Shown here piece after piece: positions 1-5,752 of a stretch of DNA of 5,789 nucleotides. The notes under the pieces were generated by a model. That model was not told the DNA's origin. It searched no databases and saw only the letters and a list, made by a program, of their open reading frames with translations. Each line of letters opens with the position of its first letter. Within the stretch, counting starts at the first letter, position 1. The stretch covers positions 1-5,789 of the forward strand of contig PLZZ01000152.1 of assembly GCA_003153585.1 (NCBI GenBank), read 5' to 3'. The stretch is from Acidobacteriota bacterium (GTDB lineage: Bacteria; Acidobacteriota; Terriglobia; Acidiferrales; UBA7541). Position numbers and translations under genes: made by a program.

Positions 1-242
1 ACTTTTATGCCGGTAACTTTCTCGCCCACCTCGGCCACTTCCCCGGCAATGTCGCTCCCGGGAATGTGAGGAAGAGGAATCTTGATTCCAGGCAGCCCGC
101 CTCGCAGAAAGAGATCTAGGTGATTCAGCGCGCAAGCCCGCACGCGGACCAGAACGTCGAACGCATCAATCTGCGGCTTCGCCGCTTCCGTGTACTTTAA
201 AACCTCGGGTCCGCCGTGCTGCGAATAAACGATCGCTTTCAT
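1..242 (-). CDS. Medium-chain (zinc-type/quinone oxidoreductase-like) alcohol dehydrogenase, N-terminal part
   Basis: The first 80 codons of a gene whose remainder lies beyond the left edge. It starts at the ATG at 242-240, behind a Shine-Dalgarno GAGAGG (253-248) with a five-base spacer. The translation begins MKAIVYSQHGGPEVLKYTEA and continues into the GroES-like fold of the medium-chain dehydrogenase/reductase superfamily, with ALNHLDLFLRGG at residues 38-49 and PHIPGSDIAGEVAEVG at 58-73. Family members are cytosolic NAD(P)H-dependent oxidoreductases acting on alcohols, aldehydes, enones or quinones. At the position where classical zinc ADHs carry the first catalytic-zinc cysteine this protein has Asn40, followed by His41 and Asp43, which resembles the quinone oxidoreductase branch. 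The Rossmann domain that would show cofactor choice is not in the window, so the substrate is unknown. It is divergent from the acetyltransferase gene. Family assignment is firm; the subfamily is inferred. Confidence 0.9.
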   Translation of the reverse strand, partial: MKAIVYSQHGGPEVLKYTEAAKPQIDAFDVLVRVRACALNHLDLFLRGGLPGIKIPLPHIPGSDIAGEVAEVGEKVTGIK

Positions 243-322
243 GAGTTCCTCTCGTTGTATGGCCGTTCGAACTGAAGCTAACACTCAGCCGCAGCCATGT
301 CCACATTCGCTATCACAAACGA

Positions 323-351
323 TTGACGCAAATGGCCGGCTGGCGTATTGT
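323..351 (+). promoter_or_regulatory. Candidate sigma70-like promoter for the acetyltransferase gene
   Basis: TTGACG (323-328; five of six bases match the -35 consensus) is followed after exactly 17 bases by TATTGT (346-351; four of six match the -10 consensus). Transcription would start near 358, giving a leader of about 40 bases before the ATG at 398. It lies in the 155-base gap between divergent genes. No equally good promoter was seen for the dehydrogenase on the other strand. Assigned by consensus match only. Confidence 0.4.
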
Positions 352-397
352 GCCGCTCAAGATCTAGTTGCAACGGAATGCTTCCTCAGGCGAAACC

Positions 398-1123
398 ATG
401 TCCAATGGGCCCTCGATACGCCGGCAATCCATCGGTGAGGCATTGCGCTACCGAGGCTTGTTTTTTTCCTCATTGCTCGCTCTGCGTGAAATCCTGCGTC
501 CATTCATGTATTGGCATGCCTGGCATATTTTTCAGACTGATCTTCAACAGCCTTTACCGGAGCCGTACGCGAAAGAGCAAGTCGAGGTCAGAATTTACGT
601 CGGAAAGGAAAATCTCGAAGACATCGCTGCGCAGATTTCCTCCCTGGGAAACATCCCTTTGGCAGACGTCAAGTTTCAGTTTGGCCGGGGCGACGCCGCA
701 GCCGTCGCATACGTGCGGCGCCAGGCGGCAGGATTCATGTGGATGGCCTTCGCCAACGGCGCCGAGCTCGTACGCGGCGTAAATTGGATTCTCCACGAGA
801 ACGAGACCCTCCGGTATGATTCCTTCGTTGTCCCGCAGTGGCGCGGTCATGGAATTCACAGCGCCATGAATCGCGCCTTGACCGAATACGCGCGCGATCG
901 CGGTTTGACACGAGCGGTTTCAGCCATCAGCGCTGTAAACACTCAGTCCTTGAATCTCGCGAAACACAATCGCAATCCTAAAGTGATGACGGTAATCCTC
1001 ATCCATTTTCGCGGAGTGAATTGGACTTACGTCAAAACCATTGGCGCGCCGTTTGACTCGCGCTTCTTCCTATCGTCAAAAGCCCTCCATCGTCCGCGGA
1101 AGTCCGTCGGTGACGAACTCTGA
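398..1123 (+). CDS. GNAT-family N-acetyltransferase
   Basis: A 241-residue protein with an acetyl-CoA-dependent GNAT domain in its second half. The core is YDSFVVPQWRGHGIHSAM (about residues 140-157). It contains the acetyl-CoA pyrophosphate-binding Q/R-x-x-G-x-G/A motif as Gln147-Trp-Arg-Gly150-His-Gly152, followed by the expected helix (NRALTEYARDRG) and the strand and helix VSAISAVNTQSLNLAKHN. A beta strand before it (AGFMWMAF, about 111-118) also fits. The N-terminal 100 residues (aromatic-rich YWHAWHIFQTDL, then a short alpha/beta stretch) are not recognised. The acceptor substrate cannot be told; similar stand-alone enzymes often sit near surface-polysaccharide genes. I chose ATG 398, which has a weak AGG seven bases upstream. 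An in-frame TTG at 368 would add ten residues but lacks a better ribosome site. It appears monocistronic, and no clear terminator follows it. Confidence 0.8.
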   Translation: MSNGPSIRRQSIGEALRYRGLFFSSLLALREILRPFMYWHAWHIFQTDLQQPLPEPYAKEQVEVRIYVGKENLEDIAAQISSLGNIPLADVKFQFGRGDAAAVAYVRRQAAGFMWMAFANGAELVRGVNWILHENETLRYDSFVVPQWRGHGIHSAMNRALTEYARDRGLTRAVSAISAVNTQSLNLAKHNRNPKVMTVILIHFRGVNWTYVKTIGAPFDSRFFLSSKALHRPRKSVGDEL

Positions 1124-1373
1124 ATCTTGGTTGGGCGCTCTAACCACAACGCGAGTATCCCGGCTTTTTGTTTCGGCCCACGCGGAATGGGGCTAGCTCT
1201 AAAAGCGGCGATTGATCTGCGACGACGGCCCAATCCCCGGGCCGCATGTGGTGGCTGGCTGCGGCGAAGTTGCGTTCCACAACGGAACATTCGTGGGCAT
1301 TTTGTCGCCGAACTTCCCGCCGCGCCAAACTGTAAACGCTTTGAGCAAAGCAGCATAGCGGGCAGATAGGAGG

Positions 1374-1418
1374 TGTTGAATGGTTGATACACGGAGAATC
1401 AACAGTCTTATCAACAGT
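1374..1418 (+). repeat. Cluster of TGTTGAT/ATCAACA direct and inverted repeats
   Basis: Four copies of one short word occur within 45 bases. TGTTGA (1374-1379) and GTTGAT (1383-1388) are in one orientation, and ATCAACAGT occurs twice in the other (1398-1406 and 1410-1418, a 12-base period). GTTGAT and the first ATCAAC can form a 6-bp hairpin with a nine-base loop. TGTTGA, directly after the Shine-Dalgarno AGGAGG, can pair with either TCAACA. The arrangement could be a regulator-binding array in DNA or an RNA leader with alternative hairpins. Neither role is shown. Confidence 0.4.
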
Positions 1419-1445
1419 GTTCGCTTTTTCTTTCAAATTCATTGA
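1380..1445 (+). CDS. Possible 21-residue small ORF or leader peptide
   Basis: ATG at 1380 follows a near-perfect Shine-Dalgarno TAGGAGGTG (1367-1375), with about five bases between AGGAGGT and the start. That is stronger than any other ribosome site in this window. It reads MVDTRRINSLINSVRFFF plus QIH and stops at TGA 1443-1445, inside the TTGACA of the candidate promoter for the next gene. The peptide repeats INS because of the underlying 9-base DNA repeat and ends in an aromatic patch. I recognise no family. It could be a leader peptide, a free-standing small protein, or chance. It is separated from the secreted-protein gene by 115 bases. The main evidence is the ribosome site; there is no conservation evidence here. 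Confidence 0.3.
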   Translation: MVDTRRINSLINSVRFFFQIH

Positions 1446-1468
1446 CAGATGGCGCATAGGAATATACC
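1442..1468 (+). promoter_or_regulatory. Candidate promoter for the PEGA/OmpA-domain gene
   Basis: TTGACA (1442-1447) is a perfect -35 consensus. The best -10 candidate is TATACC (1463-1468; four of six bases) at a short 15-base spacing. The leader to the ATG at 1561 would be about 85 bases. The short spacer makes this tentative. Confidence 0.35.
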
Positions 1469-1560
1469 TTCTTGGTGCGGTCCCAGCCAGCGCTTTACCG
1501 AACGGGCGCGGAAGCGCACAAATAATCTCGCCTATAACAAAATCGTTAGGAGACATTGAG

Positions 1561-3276
1561 ATGCGACGAATTGGACATATCTTCACCCTCGTGGTGGCAG
1601 TCGCGCTTTGCGCGAGCGCCGGCTTCGCACAGGAAGGGAAGCTGAAGATCAAAGTGTCACCTCCTCAGGCATACGTGTTCGTGGATGGCAGCGCCATTCG
1701 CGACGGAAGCTACCCGGTCAAGCTGAGCGCAGGAAAACATACGGTGGTGGTGGTTAATTACGGGTACAAAATTTCTACGCAGGACGTAAACATCGAGGCC
1801 GGAAAATCCACGGCCCTCGCTGTGACACTGCAGCCATACGGCGACAAGGTTGCCGGCCCTTGGGGCCGCGTCTATATCTCCGGAACGGACGTTCGCGCCG
1901 CGGTTCTTTCGAACGGAAAGACTCCCGGATATTTTGTCGGCCACGTGGACGAATTCAATAACGACTTCTGGGTCTGGAAACAAGAATTGCTGCTGCCGCC
2001 CGGAACACATCATCTGACCATCACGCGCGGCGGAAAAGACCTATGGTCCGGCGACGTGAAGGTCGAGGCCGGGAAAAAAGTTTCGATTAACGTAGCCAAG
2101 AACACGCAAGTCACCACAGACTGGTCTAACCGTCAGGCTGAACTGCAAAAGAAGGCGCCGTTGCCACGGTTCTATGCGGGCATCGCTAGCGCGACTGTAG
2201 CTATCGCGCCGGTAAGGGCTACGATCACGAATTCGACTGCCAACATTAATTGCAGCCAGAATACGGACATTGCCTGGCAGACCACCGATGCGGTGGATGT
2301 GACCATTGACAATGGAGTCGGCGCTGTGGACGCAAGCGGCACCAAGTCCGTTTCACCGCGCGCAACCACCACCTACACGCTGACTGCGGCGGGACCGGGA
2401 GGGATCGTAACCGGCACCGAAGCTGTTAATGTCAACACCACCGTGGTAGCTAGCGTCACGTCAAATCCCACGGAACTGCACTATCGCAAGATCGGCGACA
2501 AAGTCATCACCGATGACAATGGCACGCTGACCTGGACCACCTCGAACGCTGACTCCGTGAACATAACTCCAATCGGCAAAGTAGATCTCAACGGCAGCCA
2601 GACGATCAAGGCGGACCCCACCAAGACCGACATCGGCTCCGTGGACGAGAACAGGAACTACAGTCTGACGGCGACAAACGTCTGCGGCGGAACTTTGACG
2701 CAAACCGCGTCCGTTCACGTGACCGGCTCTATCGAGCCGATCCCAGCCGTCGTTCTGCAGAGCATCTTCTACCCCACGGACTATCCGGATAAAGGTCATC
2801 CGCAAGTTGGCCTGGTAAAGAGCCAACAAATGGAGCTCGCCACGCTGGCCGACGGGTTTAAGAAATATCTCGAGTACGACGGCGATGCGAAGCTCTCTAT
2901 CGAATCGCACGCCGACATCCGCGGCTCAAAGCCCCACAACCAGGATTTGAGCGAGCGTCGCGTCGAGCGTATTAAACAGTATTTGGTCGATCAGGGCATC
3001 TCCGCCGACAAAATTCAGACTGCCGCGTACGGAAAAGAGCGCCAGCTGGAAAAGTCGGAAGTAAAGACCCTGGAAGACACCAATCCGAACAAGGCTCCCA
3101 AGGCACGCGCGGGGAACAAACAGGGCAGCTGGCTGGCCTACAACCGCCGTGCGGACATCGTGCTGTTGCCTTCCGGCAACAAGTCGGCGCAGTTCTACCC
3201 GAACAATGCTGACGACTCCGGAATCATCTGGCAGATGCCGAAGCCGCCGCTCAAGAGGGTCGAAGCAGCTCAATAG
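1561..3276 (+). CDS. Secreted PEGA / Ig-like / OmpA-domain cell-envelope protein
   Basis: A 571-residue exported protein that probably anchors to peptidoglycan. The ATG at 1561 follows AGGAG (1548-1552) with an eight-base gap and opens a clear signal peptide: MRRIGH, a hydrophobic core to about residue 20, and likely cleavage after Ala23 (GFA-QEG). The open frame extends upstream to 1384, but that extension has no ribosome site and would bury the signal peptide. Domains: PEGA at about 27-91 (VSPPQAYVFVDG, then SAGKHTVVVVNYGY); a second PEGA-like beta unit at about 102-179 (LPPGTHHLTITRGG); two Ig-like beta domains at about 211-294 and 296-389, each with a threonine-rich TYTLTA or NYSLTATN strand; and an OmpA C-terminal domain at about 398-538. 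The OmpA domain keeps the residues known to bind diaminopimelate, Asp452 (HADIRG) and Arg467 (LSERR), and ends with NRRADIVLLP. About 30 extra residues (495-525) sit between its last helix and strand. No outer-membrane barrel is visible, so it is probably periplasmic or envelope-associated. It is transcribed alone and ends at the terminator at 3296. Confidence 0.88.
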   Translation: MRRIGHIFTLVVAVALCASAGFAQEGKLKIKVSPPQAYVFVDGSAIRDGSYPVKLSAGKHTVVVVNYGYKISTQDVNIEAGKSTALAVTLQPYGDKVAGPWGRVYISGTDVRAAVLSNGKTPGYFVGHVDEFNNDFWVWKQELLLPPGTHHLTITRGGKDLWSGDVKVEAGKKVSINVAKNTQVTTDWSNRQAELQKKAPLPRFYAGIASATVAIAPVRATITNSTANINCSQNTDIAWQTTDAVDVTIDNGVGAVDASGTKSVSPRATTTYTLTAAGPGGIVTGTEAVNVNTTVVASVTSNPTELHYRKIGDKVITDDNGTLTWTTSNADSVNITPIGKVDLNGSQTIKADPTKTDIGSVDENRNYSLTATNVCGGTLTQTASVHVTGSIEPIPAVVLQSIFYPTDYPDKGHPQVGLVKSQQMELATLADGFKKYLEYDGDAKLSIESHADIRGSKPHNQDLSERRVERIKQYLVDQGISADKIQTAAYGKERQLEKSEVKTLEDTNPNKAPKARAGNKQGSWLAYNRRADIVLLPSGNKSAQFYPNNADDSGIIWQMPKPPLKRVEAAQ

Positions 3277-3295
3277 TAATTTTCAAGCTTAGTGC

Positions 3296-3339
3296 AAAAA
3301 AACGCGCCGGAGGGAGATCCTCTCCGGCGCGTTTTTTTT
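3296..3339. terminator. Bidirectional Rho-independent terminator
   Basis: A perfect 10-bp GC-rich stem, CGCGCCGGAG (3303-3312) with CTCCGGCGCG (3322-3331), encloses a nine-base loop. It is followed by eight T (3332-3339) and preceded by seven A (3296-3302), so it works on both strands. It sits 20 bases after the secreted-protein stop and 24 bases after the stop of the convergent peroxiredoxin-like gene, and ends both transcripts. Confidence 0.95.
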
Positions 3340-3362
3340 GGCATGATGAAATTTGGTGCGCC

Positions 3363-3902
3363 TCAGCCTCGATCGAGCGCGGCCAGGAGCGTAGCCGGAG
3401 TGGCATTGTCGCCGAAGGTTTTGCTCACGTGCGCGAAACGATCGATGTCTCCCGGCGCGAAGATGAAACTGCCGCCGAGCTGAAAGGGATTCTGGCCAAG
3501 TTTGTGCTGATGATGCCCGGCCGCTTTCGCGCGATTGCGGCTCTCGAAATTGTCGCGTCGGGCTAGGTGCAACAGATTAGCGGAACGCAGGTTGGCGACG
3601 GCGTAAGCCTGGCGCTGTTCGTCGATCAACAGGGGAAACGCTATTCCCGTTTCTTCGCGGAAAATTTCCGCATAGTGTCGGTCGCCAAGTCCGACGGCGG
3701 CGAGCGACGCGCCCTTATCCAAAAAGGCTTGTTCGTGTTCGCGCAACTGCGCGACGTGCTCCCGGCAAAAAATTCAGCCATAGTGCCGTAGAAAAACGAT
3801 GACGGCAGGTTTGTTCTCCCACAACGAACCGAGACGGATTTCCCGCCCGGAGACGTCCGGAAGAACGATATCCGCGAGCCTTTTGCTGAGAGTTTCCTGC
3901 AC
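3363..3902 (-). CDS. Putative selenoprotein: peroxiredoxin-like (AhpC/TSA_2, SelU/PRXL2-type) with UxxC active site
   Basis: Reading from GTG 3902 through one in-frame TGA (3776-3774, residue 43) gives a continuous 179-residue thioredoxin-fold protein; the true stop is TGA at 3365-3363. Before the TGA come LADIVLPDVSGREIRLGSLW (9-28) and the core strand PAVIVFLRHYG (32-42). After it come IFCREHVAQLREHEQAF (44-60), GASLAAVGLGD (64-74), the typical GIAFPLLIDEQRQAY (86-100) and a final GGSFIFAPGDI (143-153). Family members read FLRH(F/Y)GCxFCREHVAQL here, so the TGA replaces the first, catalytic cysteine of CxxC. Cys46 is the only cysteine. Proteins of this family are thiol-dependent peroxidases or oxidoreductases, and the eukaryotic relative SelU also uses Sec in UxxC. 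A SECIS-like hairpin follows. Two in-frame TGA codons directly upstream of GTG 3902 limit the start, and no in-frame ATG exists. Standard calling would give a 127-residue piece from TTG 3746, lacking the active site. A nonsense mutation or sequencing error (TGC or TGT to TGA) is the alternative, but the frame and motifs are intact on both sides. Confidence 0.8.
3739..3754 (-). promoter_or_regulatory. Putative bacterial SECIS hairpin
   Basis: On the minus strand, CGCGC (3753-3749) pairs with GCGCG (3744-3740) around the loop AGTT (3748-3745), and a further T-A pair (3754 with 3739) extends the stem to six pairs. The loop starts 26 bases after the TGA and has G at its second position. This matches the known bacterial SECIS pattern: a short stem within the coding sequence, and a loop 16-37 bases downstream with a G among its first two bases, read by SelB. 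A weaker outer pairing GGCT (3779-3776, including the T of TGA) with AGCC (3729-3726) is possible. The fit was judged by eye without folding energies. Confidence 0.6.
3774..3776 (-). other. In-frame TGA, proposed selenocysteine codon (Sec43)
   Basis: The plus strand reads TCA here, so the minus-strand codon is TGA, between GGC (Gly42) and ATT (Ile44). It occupies the position of the peroxidatic or first redox cysteine in the RHYG-x-IFC motif, giving UxxC. It is the only stop in the 179-residue frame before the natural end. Cysteine codons TGC and TGT differ from TGA by one base, so recoding and mutation both explain it in principle. The active-site location and the hairpin downstream favour recoding. 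Confidence 0.75.
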
Positions 3903-3910
3903 GTAGAATC

Positions 3911-3940
3911 ATCATTGCCGACCTAATATTCTTCTGTCAA
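3911..3940 (-). promoter_or_regulatory. Candidate promoter of the selenoprotein-like gene
   Basis: On the minus strand, a perfect TTGACA (3940-3935) is followed after 18 bases by AATGAT (3916-3911; four of six bases match the -10 consensus). Transcription would start about two bases before GTG 3902, giving an almost leaderless message. This agrees with the absence of a Shine-Dalgarno before that GTG. The -10 match is modest, so the exact start is uncertain. Confidence 0.35.
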
Positions 3941-4070
3941 GACGGCATCGTCTCTTTCCGTTTCCTGCCGTTTGGCAGCGGAACAGTTTCCGGGCAAAGG
4001 CTGCGCGCTCCCGACATCTAATCCCCTCCTGGGCAGAAATCCATCTTCACGCTCATGGTAGTAATGTAGG

Positions 4071-5723
4071 ATGACTCCCGTGCGAATTGCACATTCGCCT
4101 AACCAGCGCCTCGTCGAAGGAGTCTCCTTCGAAAGCTTTGTATCGTGGTGGGTAGGATCACCCGACGCCACCCGCCGGCGCAGTCGTCTGTTAGCTGTGT
4201 TGCTCCTCCTGGTGTGTCTCGCTGTCGCTATCGTAGGAGTCCCGCGTCTGCGGATGTTCGGTCACGATGTATTCGTGTCCCTGGACGGCGGCTGGCGCGT
4301 TCTCAACGGAGAACGGCCTCAGGTGGACTTTTACGCTCAGATGGGGCCGGTTTACTACCTATTGCACGCAGCGGGGCTTTGGCTGGCGGGCAACAACGCG
4401 CGCGGTTTGGGTTACGGCAGCGCCCTGGCCACCACGCTGATCAGCTTCTGGGCATTTTTCGTTCTCCGGCCGCGTATGAAGTCCGCTCCGTTATTCGTCG
4501 CCTGTCTCTTCTTGGCGCTGCTCGCCGCCGCACCGTTTCCCCTCGGCTACGGTTTCACTCAGGCCGCTTTCTCCATGAAGCACAACCGCTATGGTTATGC
4601 GCTGACGTCCCTGGTTCTGCTTGAATCGTTCCTGCCGGAGAAGGGCGACAGTCGTAGGCTTCGGTTCGCCGGTGGTTTCTCCACCGGACTGGCCTGCGCC
4701 CTGCTGCTTTTTCTGAAGATCAGCTTTGGACTCGTGGCGTTGACGCTCGCAGCCGTCTCGCTGCCACTTCGCTCAGGCGCACGCATCCGTCTGGCGGGAA
4801 TGGCGGCAGGATTCGCTGCCTTTAGCATCCCTATCATGGGCTATCTGCGCTTTGACCTACCCGCGCTCGTGAGCGAGTACCGGGTGCTGGCTGCCGTGAA
4901 GCGTGGCGCGATTGGAACCCATGATGTGATCAAGCGTATATATGTGGATCGTTTCGAAATTGCACCGGTCGCCCTGTTGGTAGCTCTTGTCAGCCTGCTG
5001 CCCGGAGTCTCGGTCCGCCGCCGTTTCACGTTGACGTTGGTGGTAGCGATGGCGACGGTCGCCGGCACGCTCCTCCTGCTCACGAACACCCAGCCCTTTG
5101 GCCTTCCTCTTCTGGGAGCGGCCGCGCTCTTACTTTTGAACGAAGTGACCGCCGCAGTGCCGGAAGGCACCTCCCCTCCCCAAATGGCCCCGCTGCTGGC
5201 CATCGGTTTACTCGCGGTAGCAATTCCGATGTGTATAGACGCTGCGGGCCTTGGGGCTGCGATGGCAGACAAATTTCTGCGCGAGAAACCCGGCTATCGA
5301 TTTCAGGAGGCCCCGCTAGCATCGATCGAGTTCGTTGATTGCGCGACACCGTGCCCCCCGAACGACGATGGCAAGAACCTTGTCCGGTACACCGAGGAAG
5401 GGATCGCGCTGGTTCAGGCAAACGGACGACCAGGTGAATCCGTACGGGGCCTTGGCGCGAGCAATCCGTTTTCGTTCGCTACGCTGCGCCCTCCCTCCCA
5501 CGGAGGCGCGGTGGTCCTTAGCAAGACAGACATCAGCGCAGTCGCCATGCCGCCGGAGAAAATGTTGATCGGGGACGTAGCCCTCATCCTGGCGCCCAAG
5601 TTCCCGGCCAGCGAGAGGGATACTCTGGCTGTGATCCTGAATGCCTACCCCAACATGCTCGGCGTTGAATATCTCCCAGTGGCGGAATCGCCGAATTGGG
5701 TCCTTTACCGGCGGGCGAACTGA
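4071..5723 (+). CDS. Polytopic membrane protein, GT-C glycosyltransferase-like, with a soluble C-terminal domain
   Basis: A 550-residue integral membrane protein. A basic N-terminus (RRRSR, 35-39) precedes the first transmembrane segment (about 40-57). The following loop reads DGGWRVLNGERPQVDFYAQM (72-91), then GPVYYL. The pattern D...G..P..DFY...GP.YY is typical of the first periplasmic loop of GT-C enzymes, which transfer sugars from polyprenyl-phosphate donors; Asp66, Asp72 and Asp86 are candidate catalytic or metal residues. Further hydrophobic segments lie at about 115-133, 139-158, 198-230, 238-258, 296-312, 318-337, 342-357 and 373-390. Residues 400-550 are a hydrophilic, probably periplasmic domain with two cysteines (Cys424, Cys428). 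No specific family is recognised and the substrate is unknown. ATG 4071 has AGG directly abutting it. GTG 4080, in frame, has TAGGA eight bases upstream and may be the true start. It is divergent from the selenoprotein-like gene across 168 bases. Confidence 0.7.
   Translation: MTPVRIAHSPNQRLVEGVSFESFVSWWVGSPDATRRRSRLLAVLLLLVCLAVAIVGVPRLRMFGHDVFVSLDGGWRVLNGERPQVDFYAQMGPVYYLLHAAGLWLAGNNARGLGYGSALATTLISFWAFFVLRPRMKSAPLFVACLFLALLAAAPFPLGYGFTQAAFSMKHNRYGYALTSLVLLESFLPEKGDSRRLRFAGGFSTGLACALLLFLKISFGLVALTLAAVSLPLRSGARIRLAGMAAGFAAFSIPIMGYLRFDLPALVSEYRVLAAVKRGAIGTHDVIKRIYVDRFEIAPVALLVALVSLLPGVSVRRRFTLTLVVAMATVAGTLLLLTNTQPFGLPLLGAAALLLLNEVTAAVPEGTSPPQMAPLLAIGLLAVAIPMCIDAAGLGAAMADKFLREKPGYRFQEAPLASIEFVDCATPCPPNDDGKNLVRYTEEGIALVQANGRPGESVRGLGASNPFSFATLRPPSHGGAVVLSKTDISAVAMPPEKMLIGDVALILAPKFPASERDTLAVILNAYPNMLGVEYLPVAESPNWVLYRRAN
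4114..4132 (+). repeat. 19-base near-perfect palindrome inside the membrane-protein gene start
   Basis: TCGAAGGAG and CTCCTTCGA flank a single T, a 9-bp perfect inverted repeat. It covers codons 15-21 of the membrane-protein gene. In RNA it would form a 7-bp stem with a five-base loop close to the start codon. It may influence translation initiation or be a protein-binding site, or be a coincidence of coding for VEGVSFE. Confidence 0.5.
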
Positions 5724-5752
5724 TCGTTGACGGCCCCATTTCCGATTAAGAA

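Larger units (their letters stand above)
1124..1560. other. 437-base intergenic region with short inverted and direct repeats, no large gene
   Basis: Open frames here on either strand resemble no protein I know, and several run into the signal-peptide region of the next gene in antisense. Visible elements: a 6-bp hairpin CGGCCC/GGGCCG (1226-1231 and 1239-1244, seven-base loop) without a T-run, so not an intrinsic terminator; a 5-bp inverted repeat GTTCC-ACAAC-GGAAC (1274-1288), operator-sized; and, from 1367, a Shine-Dalgarno, a possible small ORF, a repeat cluster and a promoter candidate, listed separately. The region probably carries the control signals of the downstream secreted-protein gene. 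An unrecognised RNA or a decayed gene is also possible. Confidence 0.6.

Noticed and set aside
890..902. CGCGATCGCG palindrome in the acetyltransferase gene
   Set aside because: A single GC-rich palindrome in coding sequence, explained by arginine and aspartate codons; no repeats of it form a pattern.
1226..1244. Hairpin CGGCCC/GGGCCG as a terminator of the acetyltransferase gene
   Set aside because: It has no T-run after it and lies about 100 bases beyond the stop codon.
1384..1560. N-terminal extension of the envelope protein to 1384
   Set aside because: There is no ribosome site for it. A good Shine-Dalgarno and a classical signal peptide mark ATG 1561 as the start.
1603..1614. A lipoprotein signal at Cys17 of the envelope protein
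   Set aside because: The residue before the cysteine is Leu rather than Gly, Ala or Ser, so the lipobox is not canonical. A signal peptidase I site at Ala23 fits better.
1140..1652. A 170-residue minus-strand frame across the intergenic region
   Set aside because: It resembles no known protein, runs antisense into the signal-peptide region of the envelope gene and lacks a ribosome site.
3363..3746. A 127-residue protein starting at TTG 3746 as an independent gene
   Set aside because: It begins mid-helix after the active site and lacks the first strands of the thioredoxin fold. The missing part lies in the same frame just upstream of the TGA, so it is the tail of the longer gene.
3715..3915. 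A 66-residue minus-strand frame starting at ATG 3915
   Set aside because: It is out of frame with the recognisable peroxiredoxin-like sequence over the same bases and has a low-complexity, arginine- and serine-rich shadow composition.
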